Part shown: in pieces, positions 1-5,419 of the stretch | How the letters are laid out: each line of letters starts with the position of its first letter | Position numbering within the stretch: position 1 is the first letter of the stretch | From: Coprococcus sp. | Lineage (GTDB): Bacteria; Bacillota; Clostridia; Lachnospirales; Lachnospiraceae | Direction of reading: 5' to 3' | Assembly: GCA_016297325.1 (NCBI GenBank) | Contig: JAEDGW010000132.1 | Coordinates: forward strand, 1-6,355 | Length of the DNA: 6,355 bases | Translations under genes and position numbers: made by a program | The notes under the pieces: generated by a model | Seen by the model: the letters and a program-made list of their open reading frames with translations, nothing else | Databases searched by the model: none | What the model was told of the DNA's origin: nothing

Positions 1-69
1 GCACTCATAGTGTGTGAGAAGATGTGGCCGACGGCCGGAGCAAATCTTCTGATTGGAACATTGAGATAG
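1..69 (+). CDS. possible C-terminal end of an unidentified upstream gene (partial)
   Basis: The first reading frame is open from base 1 to a TAG at 67-69 and encodes 22 residues ending in ANLLIGTLR. The other two forward frames hit stops within the first 17 bases. The residues look compatible with a protein tail, but this is too short to recognise a family or to exclude chance. If real, the gene ends 69 bp before the LCP start. CpsB phosphatases and regulators are common neighbours here in related clusters, but nothing in these residues points to one. Confidence 0.3.
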   Translation, partial: ALIVCEKMWPTAGANLLIGTLR

Positions 70-125
70 GCTGCAGCAGGTGCTGGATACACGGTATGTG
101 ATCGGACAAAACTGCAGGTATGATC

Positions 126-132
126 AGAGGTG
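126..132 (+). promoter_or_regulatory. ribosome binding site setting the LCP gene start
   Basis: AGAGGTG lies 6 bases before the ATG at 139. An in-frame GTG at 130 lies inside this Shine-Dalgarno sequence, so it cannot be served by it. The ATG at 139 is therefore the better start, three codons shorter than the longest reading frame. Confidence 0.7.
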
Positions 133-138
133 ATACAT

Positions 139-1146
139 ATGTCGCATAAAAACATGACATTTACAGAAAAAAAGAGAATATACAGACGGATCGGCGCAGG
201 AGTTTTGCTGATCGCCATATTGTGCGTGGTGCTTGTCATAGCACTCAGACCTGCAAACGGTGGTAGTGCAGCAAGCCCGACGGACGCCAGGATCGACGGC
301 ATGATAGAGGTGGACGGAGTCAGATATGTTCCAAAGAAGAACATAGAGACGTATCTGTTCATGGGAATAGACAACATGGGTAAGGTCCAGAAGGTCACGG
401 ACTATGAAGGCGCAGGCAGATGTGATGTGGTGATGCTGATGGTGAGAGACCTGAGCGATGGTACATACAAGACACTTTCACTTGACCGAAACACCATGGT
501 TGAACAGGATTCATTGGAGCCGGATGGCACAAGCCTTGGATCATCGGTTGCACAGCTTGCACTGGCGCATGAGAATGGCGATGGCCTTGAGATGAGCTGT
601 GAGAATGTGAAAAAAGCAGTGTCGAATTTCCTTGGCGGCCAGAAGATAGACGGTTACGCCGCTGTAAACATGGGAGCCATAGGCACGATCAACCACCTGG
701 CAGGCGGAGTCACAGTCACCATAGAGGACGATTTCTCAAAGGTGGACAAGACCATGAAGATGGGCGAGACCATCACGCTGACAGATGAACAGGCGGTGCA
801 CTACGTACATGACAGATACGATGTGGGAGATGAATCCAACACACAGCGAATGAAGCGTCATGAGGCGTACAAGGCAGGTCTGATGAAGAATCTGTCAGAC
901 AAATGCAACGCAGACAACTCATATCCGCTCACCATATATGAAGCCCTCGGCGATTACATGGTGACAGATATAAATTCACAGAAATTCTCAAAGCTGGCAC
1001 TTCTGGTGCTGAAGGACAAGGATGCGGGAACTGTGAGCATAGAAGGAACAGAGACCATAGACGATCTTGGATTTGCTGAGGTAGAAGCCGATGAGGCAAG
1101 CCGTCAGCAGGCGATACTTGATCTGTTCTACAAAGAATACAAGTAG
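139..1146 (+). CDS. LytR-CpsA-Psr (LCP) family cell-wall polymer transferase
   Basis: A 335-residue membrane-anchored protein. LCP enzymes move a polyprenyl-linked polymer, such as capsule or teichoic acid, onto peptidoglycan outside the membrane. Visible features: a basic cytoplasmic N-terminus (KKRIYRR), one membrane segment at about 18-36, and an extracellular LCP core. The core shows YLFMGIDN (72-79), RCDVVMLMVRD (94-104), LSLDRNTMV (113-121), DGYAAVNMGAIGTINHLAGG (171-190) and the arginine-rich block from LTDEQAVHYVHDRYD to QRMKRHEAY (214-244). The usual SIPRDT motif reads SLDRNT: the arginine is kept, while the proline and the following aspartate are changed. Length is normal for an LCP protein with no extra C-terminal domain. 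It opens the cluster, as CpsA does in streptococci. The family call is firm; the polymer and the enzyme activity are inferred from context. Confidence 0.9.
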   Translation: MSHKNMTFTEKKRIYRRIGAGVLLIAILCVVLVIALRPANGGSAASPTDARIDGMIEVDGVRYVPKKNIETYLFMGIDNMGKVQKVTDYEGAGRCDVVMLMVRDLSDGTYKTLSLDRNTMVEQDSLEPDGTSLGSSVAQLALAHENGDGLEMSCENVKKAVSNFLGGQKIDGYAAVNMGAIGTINHLAGGVTVTIEDDFSKVDKTMKMGETITLTDEQAVHYVHDRYDVGDESNTQRMKRHEAYKAGLMKNLSDKCNADNSYPLTIYEALGDYMVTDINSQKFSKLALLVLKDKDAGTVSIEGTETIDDLGFAEVEADEASRQQAILDLFYKEYK

Positions 1147-1213
1147 GATCTGAACATCCTATCACAATGACAAAAAACAGGCGCAGGGATCACCTGATAA
1201 AAATTAGAAACAC

Positions 1214-1220
1214 GGAGGAG
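1214..1220 (+). promoter_or_regulatory. strong ribosome binding site for the cpsC-like gene
   Basis: GGAGGAG ends 4 bases before the ATG at 1225, separated by TAAT. It fixes the start and predicts efficient translation. The 78-bp gap before the start shows no clear promoter, so this gene is probably co-transcribed with the LCP gene. Confidence 0.75.
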
Positions 1221-1224
1221 TAAT

Positions 1225-2037
1225 ATGAATTCCAACAATATGGCGGCACTTGATAACGAAGTGACAGCAAAGAACACGATAACCACACTAAAGGTGGAAG
1301 AAGAGGACAAAGAGATAGATCTGCTTGATATGGGTATGGCACTCGTTGAGAAACTTCCATATATCATACTGTGCTTCCTGCTTGGAGCAGTGCTCTTCAA
1401 TGCATATGCATATTTCATGGTGAAACCGACATACCAGTCAACCGCAAAGTTATATGTGGTATCAGCGTCAAGCGATTCGGTGGTGAATCTTCAGGATCTG
1501 AACCTGGGATCATCACTGACAAAGGATTATGAAGATCTGATACTCAGCTATCCGGTACTGGATCAGGTTATAGACAAGATGGGACTTAACATGGATTCAG
1601 CAGAGCTGGCAAAGATGATAAGCCTTGAGAATCCGTCGGATACCCGAGTGCTGAAGATCACAGTCACCAGCACCGACAAGCAGCAGGCATGCGACATCGC
1701 AAATACACTTGCCAATGTATCCGTTGATTATCTCCCAGAGACCATGAGCACAAATGCGCCAAATATAGCACAGGTTGCAAGAGTGGCCGATCAGAAGGTT
1801 GGACCAAGCTATCTTAAGTATACAGCCATCGGAGCGATACTCGGAGCGCTCATATATTGTATGATCATCATCGTAGGATATCTCATGGATGACACCATTC
1901 ACTCAGCAGATGATCTGGAGAAGTATTTCGGTATAGTTCCACTTACGGTCATCCCTGAGAGCGAACAGTTCAGAACAGATGATGTCCAGGATTATGCACC
2001 AAGAAAACTGGGAAAGAGAGGAGCAAAGCATGAATAA
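1225..2037 (+). CDS. cpsC: capsular polysaccharide chain-length/BY-kinase activator protein (Wzz/CpsC type)
   Basis: A 270-residue polysaccharide co-polymerase. In Gram-positive bacteria this protein spans the membrane twice, influences polymer length and export, and its cytoplasmic tail activates the separate BY-kinase CpsD. Visible features: an acidic cytoplasmic N-terminus (EEEDKEIDLLDMG, 26-38), membrane segment 1 at about 46-66, an external loop at 67-197 starting with KPTYQSTAKLYV, and membrane segment 2 at about 199-220. Segment 2 is preceded by VGPSYLKYT and followed by the typical DDTIHSADDLEKYFGIVPLTVIPE tail (222-245). The N-terminal Wzz domain is complete and the length is normal. 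The stop overlaps the kinase start by 8 bases, which suggests translational coupling and equal production of the two partners. The symbol is given by family and position, not by a database match. Confidence 0.9.
   Translation: MNSNNMAALDNEVTAKNTITTLKVEEEDKEIDLLDMGMALVEKLPYIILCFLLGAVLFNAYAYFMVKPTYQSTAKLYVVSASSDSVVNLQDLNLGSSLTKDYEDLILSYPVLDQVIDKMGLNMDSAELAKMISLENPSDTRVLKITVTSTDKQQACDIANTLANVSVDYLPETMSTNAPNIAQVARVADQKVGPSYLKYTAIGAILGALIYCMIIIVGYLMDDTIHSADDLEKYFGIVPLTVIPESEQFRTDDVQDYAPRKLGKRGAKHE
2016..2023 (+). promoter_or_regulatory. ribosome binding site inside cpsC that sets the cpsD start
   Basis: GAGAGGAG lies 6 bases before the ATG at 2030, within the last codons of the upstream gene. The longest reading frame could start at 1979, but that start has no comparable site and would add 17 residues of unfamiliar sequence. 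The N-terminus from 2030 matches the usual beginning of this kinase family. Confidence 0.75.
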
Positions 2038-2785
2038 GTTAAATGTAGAGTTCCAGGAACTGCCTTATGCAGTTGAAGAGGCGATGAACCGTCTCAGGAT
2101 AAATATAAAGTTCTGTGGCAAGAACACCAGAAAGATACTTATCGCAAGCAGCATGCCAAACGAGGGCAAGAGCAGTGTTGCTATTAATTTGTGGAGGATG
2201 CTGGCGGAGGCAGGATTCCCTGCAGTTCTGGTTGATGTAGACCTCAGAAAATCAGTTATAAAGGAAAGACACCACATAAAAAATGCGGACAAGCTTCAGG
2301 ATCTTGGCTGTTACCTTTCAGGTCAGGCGGAGATGGAGGATGTGGTTTATCAGACACAGATCGAAAATGCATACATGGTTCCATGTGTGAATCTGCTGGA
2401 GAGTCCATCGGCTCTGCTGGAGGATGCCAGATTTGCAGAGATGCTTGACAAGCTGGCAGAGACTTACAGATACGTCATCATTGATTCACCTCCTATGGGA
2501 AGTGTGGCAGATGCAGCACAGATCGCATCGCTGTGTGATGGCGCAGCCCTCGTCGTGAGAGCTGGCGAGACATCAAGAAATCTTGTAAAACAGTCACTGC
2601 AACAGCTCGATCAGGTTGGATGTAAGCTCCTTGGCATCATACTCAACAGAGTGGAGACAACAGGAAGAGCCTACAAGAAATACTATGGCAAATACGGCAA
2701 GTATTACAGCCAGTACGGTTCATACGGCAGATATGGCACCGAAAAAACTGGCGAGGCTGCCGCAACAGAAGCATCACACAAGTAA
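2030..2785 (+). CDS. cpsD: BY-kinase, capsule/EPS tyrosine autokinase (CpsD type)
   Basis: A 251-residue cytoplasmic tyrosine kinase that pairs with the CpsC-like protein. BY-kinases autophosphorylate a C-terminal tyrosine cluster, and cycling between states controls polymer assembly. Visible features: the family N-terminus with EEAMNRLRINIKF (16-28), Walker A SSMPNEGKSS (40-49, lysine 47), Walker A' AVLVDVDLRKS (65-75), and Walker B YVIIDSPP (148-155). A tyrosine-rich tail at 215-235 contains nine tyrosines. All three nucleotide-binding motifs are intact, so the enzyme should be active. It overlaps the upstream gene by 8 bases. No cognate CpsB phosphatase lies in the window, though one could be just outside. 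A MinD/ParA-type ATPase is excluded by the tyrosine tail and the CpsC neighbour. Confidence 0.93.
   Translation: MNKLNVEFQELPYAVEEAMNRLRINIKFCGKNTRKILIASSMPNEGKSSVAINLWRMLAEAGFPAVLVDVDLRKSVIKERHHIKNADKLQDLGCYLSGQAEMEDVVYQTQIENAYMVPCVNLLESPSALLEDARFAEMLDKLAETYRYVIIDSPPMGSVADAAQIASLCDGAALVVRAGETSRNLVKQSLQQLDQVGCKLLGIILNRVETTGRAYKKYYGKYGKYYSQYGSYGRYGTEKTGEAAATEASHK
2672..2737 (+). repeat. tyrosine/glycine-rich short repeats in the BY-kinase tail
   Basis: Residues 215-236 of the kinase repeat a loose unit of tyrosine, glycine and a basic or polar residue. Tyrosines fall at 215, 218, 219, 222, 225, 226, 229, 232 and 235. At DNA level the motif TAYGGCA recurs imperfectly. This is the expected autophosphorylation cluster. 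It is longer than the handful of tyrosines usual for the family, and the repeats could gain or lose units by slippage. Confidence 0.75.
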
Positions 2786-2869
2786 TGTTGGATATTACAT
2801 ATCGTAGTGTGGCGTACGGTATGTTTTATCATATACATTTACGATTAATTTGGGAAGGAGGAATTTATC
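2786..2869 (+). promoter_or_regulatory. 84-bp gap with possible promoter before the secreted repeat protein
   Basis: This AT-rich gap breaks the tight spacing seen in cpsC-cpsD. Several -10-like hexamers are present (TATGTT at 2820-2825, TATCAT at 2828-2833, TACGAT at 2840-2845), but none has a good -35 at normal spacing. An own promoter is plausible but not proven by sequence. No hairpin with a T-run that would serve as a terminator after cpsD was seen. Confidence 0.2.
2855..2861 (+). promoter_or_regulatory. near-consensus ribosome binding site before a GTG start
   Basis: AAGGAGG sits 8 bases before GTG at 2870. It is the strongest ribosome binding site in the window and decides for this GTG start, which is followed directly by a classic signal peptide (KRLKKLLAIVL). 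It predicts high translation of the secreted protein. Confidence 0.8.
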
Positions 2870-3664
2870 GTGAAGAGATTAAAAAAGTTACTGGCAATAG
2901 TATTGTGTATAGCTATGATGGTACCTGCAACAGCATTTGCTGCTACAAACTCACCTGAAAAGGTTGATCTTTCAAAGAAGGCAACTGTTACAACAGCATC
3001 AACACTTTACTATAACGGAGCTACACAGAAAGCAAAGTTTGTTGTCAAAGTAAACGGAAAGACTCTTGTAGCTGGAAAAGATTACGATTTAAAGGGTTAT
3101 TACTATGTTAAGAACGCTGGCGTATATAAGGTAACAGTTACAGGAAAAGGTAACTATAAAGGAACCAAGACTTATACTTACCGAGTAGCAGCTAAGTCAG
3201 TTGCACCAAGCAATGTATCAGCTTCAGCTACAACAAAGACTTATACAGGCAAGAAGCAGGCAACAGCTATTACTGTTAAGTATGGTAAGACTACACTCAA
3301 GAAGAATGTTGATTACACTGTAAAGGGAATCACAGCAGCTACAAATGCTGGAACATACAAGATTACTATTACAGGTAAGGGCAACTTTAAGGGTACAAAG
3401 ACTATTACATATACTGTAAAGAAGGCTGCTCAGAAGGTACGTGTAGTTGCAGGCAAGACAAGCAAGAGAGTTTACGTTTCCGGCGTTAAGGGTAAGGCAA
3501 AGGTTTCTTACACAACAAACAACGGAAGAGTAAAGGTATCTAATGGTAAGGTTATAGTAGGCAAGGGTGTCAAGAAGGGCACAAAGGTCAGAGTAACCGT
3601 AACAGTTGCAGCAACACATAATTACAAGTCATACAAGAAGACAGTTACTTACGTAGTTAAATAA
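2870..3664 (+). CDS. secreted, highly cationic Ig-like repeat protein
   Basis: A 264-residue protein of unknown function. It begins with a signal peptide: KRLKKLL, a hydrophobic core, and AFA before a predicted cut after residue 24. The mature part has two copies of a ~59-residue module (48-106 and 125-183). A divergent third module (about 189-264) ends in NYKSYKKTVTYVVK, echoing the ends of the first two. Such GKGNYKGTK-type modules are common in Firmicute surface proteins and are thought to form beta-sandwich folds. I counted 45 lysines and 5 arginines against 5 acidic residues in the mature part, with none acidic after residue 148. There is no LPXTG motif, membrane anchor, cysteine or tryptophan in the mature part, so it is either released or held by charge. 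It sits between cpsD and the priming transferase gene. A role in binding anionic polysaccharide or wall polymer is my inference; no catalytic domain is visible. T-rich third codon positions differ from its neighbours. Confidence 0.85.
   Translation: MKRLKKLLAIVLCIAMMVPATAFAATNSPEKVDLSKKATVTTASTLYYNGATQKAKFVVKVNGKTLVAGKDYDLKGYYYVKNAGVYKVTVTGKGNYKGTKTYTYRVAAKSVAPSNVSASATTKTYTGKKQATAITVKYGKTTLKKNVDYTVKGITAATNAGTYKITITGKGNFKGTKTITYTVKKAAQKVRVVAGKTSKRVYVSGVKGKAKVSYTTNNGRVKVSNGKVIVGKGVKKGTKVRVTVTVAATHNYKSYKKTVTYVVK
3008..3187 (+). repeat. Ig-like module copy 1 of the secreted protein
   Basis: Residues 47-106. Aligned without gaps to copy 2 at an offset of 77 residues, 30 of 59 positions are identical by hand count. 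The best-conserved part is NAGVYKVTVTGKGNYKGTK (82-100). Contains the DYDLKG turn before the conserved block. Confidence 0.8.
3242..3421 (+). repeat. Ig-like module copy 2 of the secreted protein
   Basis: Residues 125-184, the second copy, with DYTVKG and NAGTYKITITGKGNFKGTK matching copy 1. The copies are diverged at DNA level, so this is an old duplication and not a recent, unstable one. Confidence 0.8.
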
Positions 3665-3693
3665 TTGCTCTTTTGATGTATAACAAGTGATTG

Positions 3694-3758
3694 CCGCCAA
3701 AGCCGCAGCAAGCAGGGAGTTCGTGCCACGGAATGCCCGGAGCTGCTGGCCGAGGTGG
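3694..3758 (+). other. extended imperfect GC-rich hairpin
   Basis: Complementary blocks occur in nested order: CCGCC (3694-3698) with GGTGG (3754-3758, one G-U pair), CAGCA (3706-3710) with TGCTG (3744-3748), GGG (3715-3717) with CCC (3736-3738), and TTC (3720-3722) with GAA (3731-3733). Internal loops separate the blocks. The nested order favours a folded RNA, but energies were not computed. Confidence 0.4.
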
Positions 3759-3807
3759 TGTAAAAGATGAATGGGCAGAGTGAAGACAGGAATGTATCAA
3801 GTGCTGA

Positions 3808-3835
3808 TTGACTACCTGTTGTATATAGTTATCAG
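3808..3835 (+). promoter_or_regulatory. weak candidate promoter for the biosynthetic genes
   Basis: TTGACT (3808-3813) resembles a sigma-A -35 box. TATCAG (3830-3835) lies 16 bases further on as a poor -10. A better hexamer, TATAGT (3824-3829), is too close to pair with this -35. If used, transcription would begin near 3842, just before the hairpin at 3851. An ACCTG/CAGGT inverted repeat (3814-3818 and 3833-3837) lies across the same site and could be an operator. Confidence 0.25.
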
Positions 3836-3850
3836 GTGTGCAGTTCACAG

Positions 3851-3889
3851 ATGAAACAGTTGAACAGAGTGTTAGTTCAGGTGTTTCAT
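3851..3889 (+). other. 39-nt RNA hairpin candidate in the leader
   Basis: ATGAAACA (3851-3858) pairs with TGTTTCAT (3882-3889) over 8 bp. After one G-G mismatch, TTGAAC (3860-3865) pairs with GTTCAG (3875-3880) over 6 bp including one G-U. The 9-nt loop is AGAGTGTTA. No T-run follows, so it is not an intrinsic terminator. It could be a protein-binding or antitermination element, or a transcript-stabilising 5' structure. Confidence 0.55.
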
Positions 3890-3907
3890 GTATGAATTAT
3901 AGATTTG

Positions 3908-3931
3908 GATGATTGCGGGTCTGCGGTCATC
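3908..3931 (+). other. hairpin followed by a short T-run, possible attenuator
   Basis: GATGATTGCG (3908-3917) pairs with TGCGGTCATC (3922-3931) over 10 bp including three G-U pairs, closing a GGTC loop. Five Ts follow at 3938-3942 after a 6-nt gap. That gap and the short T-run are poor for an ordinary terminator, so a weak or regulated terminator, or a structure affecting translation of the gene at 3963, is more likely. Confidence 0.4.
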
Positions 3932-3962
3932 TACAGGTTTTTACAAATGAGGAGAGGAAAAT

Positions 3963-5414
3963 ATGTATCAGAAAGGGGCAAAAGGCTGGCTGAAGCACTT
4001 CGACTTCATGCTGCTGGATCTTATAGTACTTCAATTGTCATTTCTTGTGGCATTCCAGATCAGACACGGCATGGTAAATCCGTATGCGAACAGAGATTAT
4101 CTGGCATTGGCTATCATCACGGAGCTGGCGGATATAGTAGCCATGATATTCCTGAATACATATGAGGGCGTTCTCAGAAGAGGATACTTCAAGGAATTCA
4201 TATCCAGCTTCAAGAACGGTTTCGCGATAGTTGCACTGCTCCTTCTGTATGTGTTTGTCCTCAAGGATACATCTATATATTCCAGAACTACCATCCTGCT
4301 CATGTGGGCCATATATGTGTATGTTACATTCGTGGTGAGAAGCCTGTGGAAGAAACATCTCGAGAAATATGCAGAGAAGGGCAAGGGCAAGAAACTTCTG
4401 GTCATGACCACCAGACATATAGCAGATGATGTGGTGGCAGGACTCAAGGAGAAGAACTACTCCGGGTTTGATATAGTAGGTGTCATGGTGATAGATGCCA
4501 ATCTCATCGGTCAGGAGATTCAGGGAGTGCCGGTGGTGGCGGATTACAACAGCGCAGTTGATTATGTGAGAACCGCATGGGTGGACGAGATATACGTGGA
4601 TGTGCGCGGAGCATACGGATATGCGAACACGCTGATAGACGCATTTATCGAGGGCGGCATCACGGTTCACATGTGCATATCATCCATCGTGAAGACCCAC
4701 GGCGACAAGCAGCTCATCCAGAAGATAAATGGTGAGACCGTGGTCACGACCATGATGAATTACGCAACACCAAAGCAGATGCTGCTTAAGAGAACGGCAG
4801 ATATAATAGGCGGTCTGGTTGGAAGCATATTCACGCTCATCCTCACAATATTTATAGGACCTGTCATATACATCAAGTCCCCGGGACCGATTTTCTTTAA
4901 GCAGGACAGAGTGGGATTGAACGGCAAGATATTCAAGATGTACAAGTTCCGAAGCATGTACATGGACGCTGAGGAGCGCAAGAAGGAACTCATGGCGCAG
5001 AACACCATGAGCGATTCGAAGATGTTCAAGATGGACTTTGACCCGAGAGTCATAGGCAACAAGATCCTGCCGGACGGCACCAAGAAGAAGGGAATCGGCC
5101 AGTATATCAGAGACTTCTCCATAGACGAGTTTCCACAGTTCTTCAATGTGCTGAAAGGGGATCTCTCACTGGTTGGAACAAGACCACCACTTATCTCTGA
5201 GGTGGAGCAGTATGAGATGCACCACAAGAGCCGACTTGCTACTAAACCGGGAATCACCGGTATGTGGCAGGTGAGCGGCCGAAGCGACATCACGGACTTC
5301 GAGGAGGTCGTGAGACTGGATACGGAGTATATAGAGAACTGGAGCTTTGGACTTGATGTGAGGATAGTGCTGAAGACTATCAAGGTTGTGCTTGGTAGGG
5401 AAGGATCGAAGTAG
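3963..5414 (+). CDS. undecaprenyl-phosphate sugar-1-phosphate transferase (priming transferase, CpsE/WcaJ type)
   Basis: A 483-residue integral membrane enzyme of the polyprenyl-phosphate hexose-1-phosphate transferase family. It transfers a sugar phosphate from a nucleotide sugar to undecaprenyl phosphate, the first step of repeat-unit synthesis. Visible features: four N-terminal membrane segments (about 15-33, 46-64, 86-101, 109-126), a Rossmann-like central domain (about 144-240, KLLVMTT and DIVGVMV), and a hydrophobic segment at 281-304 after KRTADIIGG. The C-terminal catalytic domain has YKFRSMYMDAEE (327-338), SIDEFPQFFNVLKGDLSLVG (386-405), TRPP (406-409) and KPGITGMWQVSGRSD (428-442). 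The usual VGPRP reads VGTRP, a variant within the family. Length is normal for the full-length class. The sugar, often glucose or galactose, cannot be told from sequence. The start follows AGGAGAGG at 3950-3957. Confidence 0.93.
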   Translation: MYQKGAKGWLKHFDFMLLDLIVLQLSFLVAFQIRHGMVNPYANRDYLALAIITELADIVAMIFLNTYEGVLRRGYFKEFISSFKNGFAIVALLLLYVFVLKDTSIYSRTTILLMWAIYVYVTFVVRSLWKKHLEKYAEKGKGKKLLVMTTRHIADDVVAGLKEKNYSGFDIVGVMVIDANLIGQEIQGVPVVADYNSAVDYVRTAWVDEIYVDVRGAYGYANTLIDAFIEGGITVHMCISSIVKTHGDKQLIQKINGETVVTTMMNYATPKQMLLKRTADIIGGLVGSIFTLILTIFIGPVIYIKSPGPIFFKQDRVGLNGKIFKMYKFRSMYMDAEERKKELMAQNTMSDSKMFKMDFDPRVIGNKILPDGTKKKGIGQYIRDFSIDEFPQFFNVLKGDLSLVGTRPPLISEVEQYEMHHKSRLATKPGITGMWQVSGRSDITDFEEVVRLDTEYIENWSFGLDVRIVLKTIKVVLGREGSK

Positions 5415-5419
5415 AATTT

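Larger units (their letters stand above)
3665..3962 (+). promoter_or_regulatory. 298-bp hairpin-rich intergenic region upstream of the priming transferase gene
   Basis: No convincing gene is present on either strand: the short frames lack ribosome binding sites and familiar protein sequence. The first part (about 3690-3760) is GC-rich and the remainder AT-richer. Three self-complementary segments lie in order (3694-3758, 3851-3889, 3908-3931), ahead of a ribosome binding site (AGGAG at 3950-3954) for the gene at 3963. No strong intrinsic terminator follows the secreted protein gene. I read the region as a probable untranslated leader or intra-operon control region. It does not match any riboswitch class I can recognise by eye. 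Confidence 0.5.

Noticed and set aside
17..50. AGAAGAT/ATCTTCT inverted repeat enclosing GGCC/GGCC
   Set aside because: It may lie inside the end of an upstream coding frame and has no T-run, so it is neither a clear terminator nor a clear regulatory site. The window edge hides the context.
61..91. TTGAGA as a -35 box upstream of the LCP gene
   Set aside because: The only -10-like sequence, GATACA at 86-91, is poor and 19 bases away. The hexamer also overlaps the end of the possible upstream frame.
119..124. TATGAT as a -10 box for the LCP gene
   Set aside because: A transcript from it would begin at about the ribosome binding site (126-132), leaving too little leader, and no -35 is present.
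1144..1161. TAGGAT/ATCCTA hairpin at the LCP stop codon
   Set aside because: Only 6 AT-containing base pairs with no T-run after it; too weak to call a terminator.
1167..1223. 18-codon open frame MTKNRRRDHLIKIRNTEE between the LCP and cpsC genes
   Set aside because: It has no ribosome binding site at a usable distance and its last codons are the ribosome binding site of cpsC. It is most likely a chance frame, though coupling to cpsC cannot be fully excluded.
3679..3684. TATAAC just after the secreted protein gene as a -10 box
   Set aside because: The best -35 match at usable spacing (TTAAAT, 3657-3662) is weak and overlaps the stop codon region. Kept only as a possibility.
3657..3848. 63-residue minus-strand open frame in the intergenic region
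   Set aside because: No clear ribosome binding site, and a proline/histidine/cysteine-rich composition typical of random translation.
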